Assembly (NCBI GenBank): GCA_027257055.1
Contig: JAPVLO010000232.1
Coordinates: 248,001 to 312,000, forward strand
Origin: Cephalopachus bancanus
Lineage: Eukaryota; Chordata; Mammalia; Primates; Tarsiidae
DNA: 64,000 bases
Direction of reading: 5' to 3'
The notes beneath the pieces were generated by a model. The model had not been told where the DNA came from and made no database searches. It was given only the letters and a program-made list of their open reading frames with translations. Shown here one piece after another: positions 1-11,707 of this stretch (position 1 is its first letter; the number at the start of each line of letters is the position of its first letter). Position numbers and translations under genes: made by a program.

Positions 1-313
1 GAATGAGGAGGTGGAGTTTCCATTTTACTTAATTCTAGTGAATTTACATTCAAACAATCCCCCATAGCTGCAGGTCTGATGGTGCTGGTGAGGGACCGAC
101 AGAACAGAGTCCCGTGAAAGTCGCTGGCCTGCTCCTATGCCCAGGTCTTCACAGGAAGAGCTCCCTTAGCCAGAGCTACGGCTTGGGCCACTCACCCGGA
201 GTGGCTTCACCTTCCCAGGGCTGGCCTCAGAGCAGTTCCATGGAGCCCTGCTGCTGTAAAGCTCCCATGTGCCCGGAGACACCTGCCAAAGTTCCTCATT
301 GAAAGAGCAACAC

Positions 314-413
314 AAAGCAGCCCAGGCAGTTCTCGAACCTGCAGGCTCAAGCAATCCACTCACCTCAGCCTCCCAAAGGCGCGGGATTACAGGCTGAGCC
401 ACCGAACCCAGCT
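314..413 (-). mobile_element. Alu 5' fragment (young lineage-specific type)
   Basis: Reverse complement starts GCTGGGTTCGGTGGCTCAGCC and stops in the left arm after GGTTCGAGAA; the right arm and tail are missing, so it was cut by a deletion or rearrangement. Confidence 0.8.
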
Positions 414-510
414 AAGAATATTTCCTAAAGTTGTATCACGCAATAGGATTGTAATTTCTCTTTTCACATTTCAAATGACACTTCCTATACTTCTAAAAAT
501 AACACTTTCC

Positions 511-780
511 AGCCGGGCTCGGTGGCTCAGCCTGTAATCCCAGCGCTTTGGGAGGCTGAGGTGACCTGCCCGGGCAACTTGGCGAGACCTCATCTCTACA
601 ATAAATAAAAAATTAGCTGGGCATGTTAGCGCGCGCCTGTAGTTCCAGCTACTTGGAAGGCTGAGGCGGAAGGATCGCCGGAGCACAGCAGGTCAAGGCT
701 GCAGTGGTCGGGAGCGGCTACTGCACTCCAGTCTGGGTGACAGAGTGAGACTCCAACTCAAAAAATAAAAATAAAAAATA
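511..780 (+). mobile_element. Alu, young type, left-arm deletion
   Basis: Flanked by a perfect 15-bp target-site duplication AAAATAACACTTTCC (496-510 and 781-795). About 30 bp of the left arm around the GAGCCCGCGGGTTCGAGACC block is deleted. Confidence 0.92.
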
Positions 781-989
781 AAAATAACACTTTCCTATAG
801 ATAAGTCCTTTCTATTTTTGTATACATTTGAAATATCTAAGAAAACGTAAGTCTGAAAATGTTTTTCTTTCCCTCTCCTCACTCTTGGGATAGGTGATAG
901 TTGAGGCAGTGGGAGAAAGAGCCAAAAGGTAAGCAAACTAAGAAGAGTTTTACAAACTGAATGTGAGCTCAGAGCAGGGAAGAGTTAAT

Positions 990-1230
990 AACAGTTCACT
1001 AACAGGAATAACAGTAACAGTAATGGCGGCAGGTCAACACTCACAAAGCACTTGCTACAAGTCAGCTCTCCTAAGCACCTTGCACATACATTCTTAATTT
1101 CACCACAGCCACTGAAGTAGGTATCATTACTGTTTCCATTTTGCAAATAAGGAAACTGAGGCACACGGAGGTTAAGCAGCTTGCCCAAGAGGCTGGATTT
1201 CAAACTTGGGCTTACTCACTATACTGCCCC
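990..1230 (-). mobile_element. MIR SINE
   Basis: The + strand shows the complement of MIR: GTAGGTATCATTA, then AAGGAAACTGAGGCAC and GGTTAAGCAGCTTGCCCAAG, in the usual order and spacing. Confidence 0.8.
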
Positions 1231-2936
1231 GTCTATGAATAAAACAAACAGGTCTCAACTCTCACGATGGCACCAGCTGTGTTTCTGCATCAGTTATCAC
1301 CACCAGCCAAAGTCATCATCAGAGATGAGCACCCCCTCCCCAGCGTTTCCCTAGCTCCCAAGCAGAGACTGCAGGCGCTTCTGAGGCTATTTCGCAGAGG
1401 CAGTGCTGCCCCCAGCATGGTGAGCTGGGTGACTCCTGCCACACTGTTGTCACAGGCACCACTCACAGGGATGGCTCCTGAATGCAGTGCCACAAGGCAG
1501 CAGCAAACACCTTCAGCAACACACAGAAGGCATCCTCACGCCTAGGAGTGCTTCTGGGCTAGAGAGAAACACTGCAGACAATATCCCGCATCGAGGACCC
1601 TCGTATCTCTCAGGAAGAGATCCCCTCTCTTTCCCACTGCTTTTCAGTTTCCTCAAGCCACCAGTAAGTAGTTTTGCCTATGAGTATGTTCCAAACAGAT
1701 AAAAGAACCATTAATGATTAGGTCTTCCTTCTGTGCCCACTGTCATCCTATGTTAACACACGTTGGATCCATTTTACAGATGTGCTGAGTCATCAGTAAA
1801 CAGAAGTGCAGAAAAGAAAATGCACACAGTTCGGATGCATGAAGATGACAGCTCGAGGCAGCCAGGTGTGGTGGCCGTGGCCATCCCTGACAGGGAGGCT
1901 GCCATGGAGAGTCCCCTGGAAAGGGGCATCTCCAAAACATGCAGGGGCAGAAAAAATCTAAATGCTAAACCAAGAACAAAACAAAAATGTTCATCTTAGA
2001 AAAATGCATCCCAATTAACATTTTCCCCTAGCATTATTAAAAATAATAAAAACTATCAGTTCAAAGATCTTTATTCCAGACATTAGCCTTCAGCTTTCCG
2101 CAAAGGAGAGAGCCAGACACAGGTCACCTAACCTTGAGGTTGCAGTCAGCTGGCTCCATTTCTGTCCGCCTTAATCTTTAAAGGAGTCCCAAGCTCCCAC
2201 AGCACACATCACTACAAGCACCTGTAAGAAATACTTCGAACCGTACCAGAGAACTGAACTAAGACATTAACACGAACAGGACAAGATTGGGGACTTCAGG
2301 AACGCATATTAATTAAAAAGAGTTGCACTGAAAAAATGCCCCCATTCTTAGAGTTCAGCCACCCTCCAGGTGACAGTGTGGCCCACAGCGCAAAGCAGGC
2401 GTGGATCACACACTTCATGTTTTATTCTCGGCTGTTTATGAACTGGTGACCACAAGTTATTTATTTTTCTTCTATTTCCTTTGAAAAGTAAAATGGACAA
2501 TTTTGTCATTGTATGCTGCTTTCTTCAAATCCTGTGGACGCCCAGAGCCTGACGTGATCTGCCCTGCCAGGAGACACGACTAGCAAGCAGGCAGTCATCT
2601 CAGACCTTTACGTGCTTAAGCTCCGCTTGTTTTCAGATTTAACACTGAAAGACAAATGCAGCTCAGAGACCACCAGTATCATACAACACAGCCATGGCTG
2701 GCCACCAAAGCCATCCCTCCCTTCTCAAAAGCTACCCACCCTCTTGCTATTTCTACTCCCTGTCCCCCAGATGCCAGTCTCCTGGGTTCCCTCTTTTTGA
2801 AAATGAGCAAGTAACAACAAAAACTTATTTGGAAAGATATCAGCATTTTGCACAGCAGTGTGCACTCTGAGTTACCTGGGTTTTAAGAATTCGCTCTGGG
2901 AAGACTGTCATCTTACAATTTTAAGGAATTGAGTCT

Positions 2937-3225
<289 letters not shown>

Positions 3226-4328
3226 TTATAACTGGTCCTTCGTATTTCCAGTCTTACCAAACTTGACGTGCCTACGACTACTTTCCTGAAAACTTTCCAT
3301 TCCCTTCTCCCAGTGGAGTAGGTTGACTCCCAAGCCCTCGGCTCTAAACCTCTGGAAGAAGTTTGGCTGAGCTTTCTCCTCCCTTCTCCCATGTACTCAG
3401 TGTCTCAAACTTGCCGCTTGCCCTAGTGTCATGCCTCTGGCTCCTCTTCTACTTCTGCTGGCCTACCACTGTGTCAAGCCCAGTGTATCATTCCAGCCCC
3501 AATCAGGCCAGCCATCTCCTGAATGGCCTTCACCTCTTGCTCTTGTAATCAGAGAAAGCTTCTCTAAAATAATCCCTCAGGCCGCTTCCCACAAAGAGTA
3601 GGTTCCTCGAGCTCGCCTGCCATCAGAACTCTGTGCACTGTCCATACACATACCTCCCCATCCCTCTCCCCTCTGGGGGCGGATTGCTGTCTTCCTGAGC
3701 TGAAAATGACGGGGATAGTCAATACTCTCTCAGGTATTGATCTGTTCTGTTGTTCAGTAAAGAGCAGGCTGAAAGGAGAGGAAGAAAACAGAAGTTCTCT
3801 CACAACTGGAGAGGTCACGGGGCAGACAGAAATCCCAAGAAGTCTGTTCTCGTGGTCCCGAACCAACAATGCCCTCTATGACTTCCATGGATTCCCTGTC
3901 CTGTGCGCTTGGTCACAGTAGCTGCAACCCCTGGGAACGTCAACCATGCTACTCAGATCCTTGACTACACAGAAAAGCAGCTGGCCTTTCAAAAGCTCGT
4001 TGCTGACTTCTGCTCATCTTATAAGGAACTGCACTGAGGTCATCACAAATGGCCAAGCAAGCCATGAGCATATAAGACACGTCCAGAATAAAGCCAAGCA
4101 TAACATTTCATCTCGTTCATTCAACAAGTTTCTCCCAGGGTGGGGTGAGAAGGCAGATATCTACTTTAAGTATAAAAACCAGGTAGCCAAATTTGGGGGG
4201 GCAAGATTGAAACAGGACAAACAAATTAAGATTTCCATATTTCTTTTGGTTACTTAGTAAGCTGGGGTTAATTATCTTCCACCCTTTTACCAGCTCCTGC
4301 AAAGCTGCACTATTAAGAATGGATTTGA

Positions 4329-4619
4329 GCTGGGTGCGGTGGCTCATGCCTGCAATCTCAGCACTGTAGGAGGCCGAGATGAGGGGTTTGCCTGAGCCCA
4401 CGGGTTCGAGAACAGCCCGGGCAACTTGTTGAGACCTCATCTTCACAATGAATCAAAAAATTAGCCAGGCGTTGGTGGCACACGTGCCTGTAGTTCCAGC
4501 TACTTGGAAAGCTGAGGCGGAAGGTTGCCTGAGCCCAGCAGGTCGACACTGCCGAGTGGCCGTGAGTGTGCCACTACACTCCAGCCTGGACAATGGAGTG
4601 AGACTCTGACTCCAAAAAA
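4329..4619 (+). mobile_element. Alu dimer, intermediate type
   Basis: Flanked by a perfect 14-bp duplication AAGAATGGATTTGA (4315-4328 and 4620-4633). The linker ACAATGAATCAAAAAATTAG marks the lineage-specific family. Confidence 0.92.
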
Positions 4620-4949
4620 AAGAATGGATTTGAATGTTTTACTTTCATTTTTTCCTGCTTGCAGCCTGTAAACACTAAAAAACGGATCTTTTAGAAGGAA
4701 GGAAAAGCAGTCAAACTCCACAACACTCCATCAATTAGGGACTCTCCGCTGCCCGTCATCACACAGCTATTGGGCACAGGAAGCCCTAAGTGAGCAGAGG
4801 GCCCCGCAGGGCATCAGCCCCTGGGGAATGTCAGGGAACACTCCTCAGCGGGCCAGCAGACTTCAAGAAGAGATGGTTCTGAGATTAAAGTAGCTGTCTC
4901 TGAAATAACTAATGTGATAGAACTCAGTGATGGAAAGCCCATCTCCCAG

Positions 4950-4984
4950 CGTGCTGAGGGCTGCAGAGCGTGCTGAGGGCTGGA
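4950..4984. repeat. Short tandem duplication
   Basis: The unit GCGTGCTGAGGGCTG occurs twice, separated by CAGA, within unique intron sequence. Confidence 0.85.
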
Positions 4985-7006
4985 GCCCAAGAGTCCATCA
5001 CAGACTTCTGTGGTGCCTGCAAGGCTACCACATGGTACTTTTTACGGATGCCAGCATGCTGCAAGTGGGGCAGTGCACGCCACCACCACATGCTAACAGT
5101 CATCCAAGAACACGTGCAGTTCCTTAACTGAGGCTGTGCCAAGGGTGGAACACACAGGCCTGAGCTCAGCAGAGTTAGCTTCTCCAACTAGTCCATGGGG
5201 ATCTTTTAAAGACAGAGTAAGGTCTTAGCGAAGTGCGGCATGCAGCCAGAAGCCAAAACATCCAAACACCCCTCTCCCCACACCTAAACCAAACAAAAAC
5301 CACAGGTAGAGCGATCAGTGAGAGTTAAGAATTAGTACTCACACATGCGAGAAATGTTTGCAATATACAAGACAGATGCACTTACTCTCACTTACTGGTA
5401 GTGTTTTGCTTTTTCAGTATTCCAAGCTAGAGACAGATATTTCTGCTATATGGAAAGGGTACTACCCAAGGACAAGGTACTGAAGCCAGAAAGAAAACCA
5501 GCCACATCCTTCTAAGCGCCAGGTTCCCAACCGAAGGTGTGTGGTTGCATCTTAAGATGGGCTGCCTAAAAGCATTCCAAACCCACTTAAAAAGCCATTT
5601 CCCATCCACTGCCTAACTGCAGCCCCTTTTCCCCAGTGCATTTAAACTGTGGGAGTTGCAGAAGAAAACAAATGAGCCAACACAGATCAAAATGAAGCAA
5701 GTACGCTCTTGTCCAACAAAAACACCGACCTTGTTGCCTTGTCAATCTCAAATACCTCTCATCCTACTTGGGCGTTTTTAGAGGTCATTCATCCTGATTC
5801 AAACCTGGGGTGACCCTGCTTACCTTAAGAGATTGCAAGCTAAAACATGGTAATAGGATTTGTTATTAACCTTCCAGAAATGAGGGCAGTTAATGTATAA
5901 TTAGCTAGTTGGATTCTTGCTGCCATACTAAAACTCATAATTAAAGTTTTTAATTACTAGACAATCATTTAGTTGTCACTGATGTCAGAAAGAATAACAA
6001 CAGATAACTTCACACAATTACAAGTAAAGTGTCCATACGTGGGGAAGACCTTACTTAGTATACACAGTAATCACAAGCAAGCCAAGAAAAAAACAATCAA
6101 GTATGAAATGATGGCCTCCAAGAAGGCAGAACATATCTGTGACTGTCCCTCAGAGCCACACCTGCTGGCTCATGCCCCACGAACCACAAAGCCTGGACCA
6201 CTCCATGGTTCTACTGCTGACCACTGGTGAATGTGAGATTTTTTAGGAATTTCTACTGAGTTGTTCAATCCAAGAAGACCCCATTTTTCTGTGTATGACT
6301 AACTATACACCTGAGCTGCACACCAATCCTGCATCTGAAGACTTCCCAGCAGATGAGGAAGGAAGCTGGGCATGGAGCTGGCCAGATACGGCTGAAGCAG
6401 CAAGTCCAGTCCTCAGCAGATTTCTTCTGTGTTCGGGAGGTGGCATTACCTCTGCAGTACTGGAGAGGACCACTCTACCTAGAAGACTCAAAGTGAGTGA
6501 CATCCAGCTGTTCCAAAGGTGGGATGAAGTTTGTGATTCCAACATGGATGGATCAATACTGAGCTCCCAAGCTGTTCCGATAGTAGCCGTTGGCCAATCG
6601 ACCATCCATGCAGACACATACAAATATCTGCCTGTGTAATTACACTAAAATATTTAGAAACAGAATATGCTCATGCAACATAAAGCATTATTTTAAGATA
6701 TCACTGCCTTTAGTCAAAATCTGAATTATTTAGGAAGATTTACAGGTTATCTGACTGAAAGGGGGCATAGAATAAATTAAATTTTTAAATTTATACTGTA
6801 TATTTTTCCTAAATGCTTGGTAAAAGTGGCTTTGTTTCTCTTGCCTAACCTCAAAGTGCCTGGAAGCATTCCTTCTTGTTAATGTCATTTGTCTGTTATT
6901 AACTCCTCAGATAACTCTGGAGAAAAAAGGAAAACAGAAGGGTGCTGACAAGGCTACCTGTGGCTCATGGACTCTCCTTCCATTGGTCCTTAAAATTACA
7001 TTTGTT

Positions 7007-7311
7007 AGCCGGGCTCAGTGGCTCAGCCTGTAATTCTGCGCCTTTGGGAGGCTGAGGTCAGTGATTGCCTGAGCCCGCGGGTTCGAGACCCGCCTGGGCA
7101 GGGAGACCCCATCTCTACAATAACCCCCCCCCAAAAAAAAAATCAGCCGGGCGTGGTAGCGCATGCCTGTGATTCCAGCTACTCGGAAGGCTGAGGCGGA
7201 AGGATCGCCAGAGCCCAGCAGGTCGAGGCTGCGGTGGCCAGGAGCGGCCACTGCACTCCAGTCTGGGCGACAGAGTGAGACTCCAACTCAAAAAAAAACA
7301 AAAACAAAAAC
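7007..7311 (+). mobile_element. Alu dimer, young type
   Basis: Flanked by AAAATTACATTTGTT (6992-7006 and 7312-7326, perfect 15 bp). It carries GAGCCCGCGGGTTCGAGACC, a C-run linker and GCCAGGAGCGGCCACTGC. Confidence 0.94.
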
Positions 7312-8544
7312 AAAATTACATTTGTTTTGAAACAGAAATCCAGATATGCTTGGCTGATGATTTTTACCTACTCTCTGGAAGAGCAGGAAGGGATGCAAAA
7401 AAAGCGGTGATCGCATAGGAAGCCAGAATCTACCATGTCACCTGCTGCTTTCTGATTAATGTCACGGGAGTAACAACAGATACCTTCATGCTCGATAACT
7501 TCATGCTGATAACAAGCATCTTTACAAAATCAATCAGACTCCCCACTATAATGAGCTCTCTCTTGCAAGGTTTAATCATACCAAATTAAAAATTACTGGG
7601 CGATTAAATGACAATGATACCGATTTTGAACTCAGAATGAACAAACTGCAAATACACTTGGCAAAGAGAAAACAGGATTGGGAGGGAGGGATGAGGGGAG
7701 AGAGGGTTACATTTACTGCTAATATGAGTGTTGTTTAACAACAGGTTACAGCAACGTAAATCTAGAATTTCAACTGACAAGTGTTATGTGACAAATGCAA
7801 ATACCCATGGCATACTACATGCCCTGGGGCAAGGTGAATGGCAGGAAATGTCACAATCCACTCCATGCTCCTCCTCAGTCATACAGCAGGGATAGGTGTC
7901 GAAAAAAGGTTTAGGAGCCAGGCAAAGTCTTTTGCTTTTCAGCTGAGTGTTTACGTTAACACGCCAACTTTCTCCTATCATTTAGTATTAGATTAGATTT
8001 CTTGGTCCCTTGAACTAAGATTCTCTCAGGAATCACTGCAGGAAACGGAGTGATCCAGAACTTACCAGTTATAAACTGGCCTTCAATACCAGAGGCTTTA
8101 GCAGTTTATAATAAGAATTCCATTCAGATCTCAAGATCAGCTAAGCCTAAAAAAACACTTCAAGGTCATCTGAACTAACGTTTCTACCCGTATTTATAAA
8201 TAAATTGCATTTACTTGCTCCTAAAACTTTTCATGGAAGATACGTTAAATTTTCTTGAGAAATAGTTTGTTTTTTGAGCAAAATGTCACAACAGTTCTCC
8301 CACGCTCAGTGTACTGACTATTCACTGGAAATGTATCTTGTTTTCCTGAACTTACCTGCAATGTCGAATGTCCACACACTTGTACACAGGACATTTCCAA
8401 CAATGCACACACATGTGATGTGGAAGTCTGCATTCAGTTCACTCTGACAATGAGGGTTAACTGTTATTGCTTATTAAATGCTGCACAAACTAAGACAGGA
8501 ACATACTCTAACATTTAATAAATGTGATAAAACCTTAATCATGT

Positions 8545-9051
8545 GGGCCACTTTGGAAAACAGTTATCAATTCCTCAAACGGTCACACAGAGTTACCATA
8601 TCATCCAGCAGTTCCACTCCTAGGTACGTGCCCAAGAGAAATGAAAACATGCGTCTACATAAAAACTTGTGCACAAATATTTATAAATTTCATTACAGCC
8701 AAAAGGTAGAAATATCTATCACCTGACAAATAATAAGTGTGGCATATCTATACAATGAACTATTACTCAGCCATAAAAAAGGAAATTCTGATATATGCTA
8801 CAACATGGATCAACCTTGAAGACATTATGCAGAGTCACAAAGGACCACACAGGACCCAATCACATTTCTAAGAAATGTCCGTATCTATAGATACAAAAAA
8901 TAGACTCATGGTTGCCCAGGCTGGTGGGGGCGGGTGAACAGCTAAGAGGGACAGGGTTCTTTGTGAAATGATGAAAATGTTCTAAAATTGACTCTGGTGA
9001 TGGTCACATAAAACTGTGAATATACTAAAAACTACAGAATGACGCACTTTA
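8545..9051 (+). mobile_element. L1 3' region, old, interrupted
   Basis: Shows the order typical of L1 ORF2 end / 3' UTR: TGGAAAACAGTTATCAATTCC, CCAGCAGTTCCACTCCTAGG, CAATGAACTATTACTCAGCC, GTGAATATACTAAAAAC. It is full of stops. It continues at 9416-9489 (CTTTAAACGGTGAGTTGTATG and an A-tract) beyond an inserted Alu. Confidence 0.85.
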
Positions 9052-9415
9052 GGGTTTTTTTTCTTTGTTTTGGTTTTTGTAACCAAAACTCTAATCCCAA
9101 GGGTTGTTTTTTTGTTTTTGTTTTTGTTTTTTTTGAGTTTGAGTCTTACTCTGTCGCCCAGGCTGGAGTGCAATGACACACTCACGGCCACCACAACCTC
9201 AAACTTCTTGACTCAGGCGATCCTTCTACCTCAGCCTTCCAAGTAACTGGAACTACAGGCATGTACCACCACGCCTGGCTAATTTTTTAATTTATTGCAC
9301 AGAAGAGGTCTTGCCAAGTTGCCCAGGCTGATCTTGAACCCCTGGTCTCAGGCAATCCTCTTGCCTCTGCCTCCCAAAATGCTGGGATGACAGACGTGAG
9401 CCACCACGCCTGGTT
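9052..9415 (-). mobile_element. Alu dimer with extra 3' segment, inserted in L1
   Basis: Flanked by a 15-bp target-site duplication (9037-9051 and 9416-9430, 12/15 matching). Minus-strand reading: Alu dimer from 9415 to about 9135, an A-rich tail, about 30 bp of non-Alu sequence (9080-9108), then a second A-rich tract reaching 9052. The two A-tracts suggest a 3' transduced segment. Confidence 0.8.
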
Positions 9416-9491
9416 GAATGATACTCTTTAAACGGTGAGTTGTATGCTTGTGAATTTTAATTCAGTAACACTGTTATTTAAAAAAAAAAAA
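9416..9491 (+). mobile_element. L1 3' end (continuation)
   Basis: Continues the L1 at 8545-9051 after the Alu insertion. It starts with the copied target site GAATGATACTCTTTA and ends in poly(A). Confidence 0.75.
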
Positions 9492-9869
9492 TCTGTTCTG
9501 AGACATGAGGTGCTTGAGAATCAGCAAACCTCTTCCACAAAGCTTTTTTGTTCGATGGTAAAAGATTTAGTGAAGTCCAATTTACTTTGTTGTAATTGGA
9601 ACCAGCCTGCAGTATTTTGATATGTACATTTCTAAAATGTGAATGTAGTTTCAGAAAACACATTATTACATCAGATATTCCAGGCAGCCTGCCATGAGAC
9701 ATCGTTACCAAAACCCCATCTTAAAAGGAATCCATTTAAGCAGCCTCAGGGTGTGTGTCCTCTCTTGTTGCCTCTCGGTCTCTTTGTAAGCCATCACCTT
9801 CCTGAAACTCCCATGCCACACAGCGCTGGACAGGGTAACTCAGTTAGCCGACGGCTGGACCCTGCTTGT

Positions 9870-10335
9870 GCACCAGCCACTGTTTTAGGCGGTGAGAGAG
9901 GAACAAGACCAAGTCCCTGTTCTCATGGAGCTCATAAGCCAGAGAGACAAGACAAATCATTTAAAAAATACTGGATGTTTCAAAGCTGACTTCAAACAGG
10001 GTTCTAGTCAGGCATGGTGGCTTGTGCCTTTAGTCCCAGCAACTCAGCAGGCTAAGGCTGAACCCAGGAGCTAAAGGCTGCGGTGAGTACTCTATCTTGG
10101 GGGGCAGAGCGAGACCCCACCTTTACACATTGAAAAATAATTTAACAATGAAAACACCAGGATGCTTTCCTGTGGAGGGGTGTGAGGAGTTTAAAAGGGA
10201 TGGCTTGGAAGGAGGCTTCTCTGAGGAAGTAGTATTTGAGGTGAGAAAGGAAGGTGTCAGATACACAAAGATCAGGGGAGAGCATCCCAGGTGGAGAAAG
10301 TGATCTTTAAATGGGAGAACTGGGAGGGGAGAAAG
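9870..10335 (+). repeat. Ancient interspersed repeat (unnamed), interrupted by Alu monomer
   Basis: Landmarks CCACTGTTTTAGGCGGTGAG, GTTCTCATGGAGCTCATAAG, GGCTTCTCTGAGGAAGTAG and GAGCATCCCAGGTGGAGAAAG recur, degraded, elsewhere in the window (14060-14330, 41790-42270, 54030-55300, 56020-56300, 58880-59320). I recognise it as a common old mammalian repeat but cannot name the family with certainty. Confidence 0.5.
10006..10130 (+). mobile_element. Degenerate Alu monomer
   Basis: GTCAGGCATGGTGGCTTGTG through GGGCAGAGCGAGACCCC; one arm only and highly diverged. Confidence 0.65.
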
Positions 10336-10878
10336 GATGGCTGTGCTGCTGGTGGCCAGCCTGCCCCTGGGACTCTCGATGACCAACCTGGGACAGGGCA
10401 TCTGGTGAAGGCGACCTGCTGACTGTGGCTGGACGATGATCTCCTACCAGCTTGAGACTACTATCACAGCTCTTCGGCAGGGGAAGCCATCTCACCCAGC
10501 CCCAGTGGCCTTTCCTCTTCTCATGCCTCTTGACAACTGTGCCTCATACCAGGTACTCTTTCAACTCACACTGGCAAGAGAAGCTGTACGGAGTCTTGGG
10601 ACTTACAGACAACTTGGATGTGCACGAGGCAGTGCTTAGGTAGGAAATAATCTAGTAGTACAAAACATAGGTATAAACAGCAAATCTAAGATAGAAAGCA
10701 AAAGTGGGCCCCAAAAGAGCTATAAAATCGAAGGGTTTCAGAGATTACTTCCAGCTGGAGGCAGTGGCAGCCTCGCAGGGTGCAGGTCCCAGGGCGGGGT
10801 GGGTTTATGAAGCCTGAGGGTCTAGACATGAGGGGAATAAGCACATTTATTAGTTACATCCCTAATTAAGTTTGACTA

Positions 10879-11059
10879 CACAGCTGATCCTTGGACAGAC
10901 AACACAAGCTGGAACTGCTCGGGTCTGCTTGCATGTGGTTTCTCAATAAACACAGTCAGCCCTCCATATCAGCAGCTCGTGGACCTTGAGAATGTGTGGA
11001 TTCAGGTAACCACAGGTGGTTCAGGACGAATCCCCCGAAGACACTGAGGGATGGCTGTA
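10879..11059 (-). mobile_element. Tigger-like DNA transposon fragment
   Basis: Ends form an imperfect inverted pair (ACAGCTGATCC at the left, GGATGGCTGT at the right). The interior CAATAAACACAGTCAGCCC and GTATCC-like words are typical of pogo/Tigger-derived short elements. Orientation is uncertain. Confidence 0.6.
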
Positions 11060-11654
11060 TTTTAAAACACTTTCAGCTCCCAAACCAGGTCCAACTGAAG
11101 GAGGGAAGGCCTAGTCCTCCTGGCACCTGTCTGTGATATGCAGCAGAGTATTTTGCAGGGTTGGGTGATTCATTTGTAGATTCACTGGAAGAGATGCGGT
11201 AACAACTGTGACCCAGAAAGGAAGGCTGAATGACTCTTTGCTTCATAAGGAGGTTTTGGCCTAGGAAACAGATGGTCCCCCAAACCTCTGAATGTATCAT
11301 CCATCTCCCATTTCAGGGGGTCACTCTAAAGTGTCTTTCCAAAACTAAAAGGTGCTATGTGTAACTATGAATACACAACGTGGTCTGAATCACACACCTA
11401 AAACGCTTGTATGTATTTGTGTGTCTGCACACATAAATCCCAAAACCTCAAGTTCAGAATCTCATGAAAGCTTTTTAAACTGAAGTTTGTATTTAAGAGA
11501 AAATGCTTTTTTCACTGATCAAAACTTCCCCGTCCAGTCCCTCAAAGCCCCTTCCCATTCCCAACACAGCATTTTAAACCAGAAAAGCAAAGTCCAGCAA
11601 CATTTTTAGACAGTGTCTCAACATCTCCAAAAATTATTCCATGGCCAAACTCAC

Positions 11655-11707
11655 CATAGAGAGCTGTCCAAGTTTGATTAATTACATCTAGACACACAGT
11701 TCCTGAC
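11655..11707 (-). CDS. UBE2H: UBE2H coding exon 5 (53 bp, catalytic cysteine)
   Basis: On the minus strand it runs from acceptor CTGTTTCAG to donor GTGAGTTT. It completes Ala82 (GC + G) and encodes SGTVCLDVINQTWTALY plus one base of Asp100. The cysteine in G-T-V-C-L-D is the ubiquitin-accepting Cys87, nine residues after the HPN asparagine. The W in QTWTAL is the conserved E2 tryptophan. The next coding bases (about codons 100-183) are not found in 1-11654, so intron 5 is at least 11.6 kb here. Confidence 0.96.
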
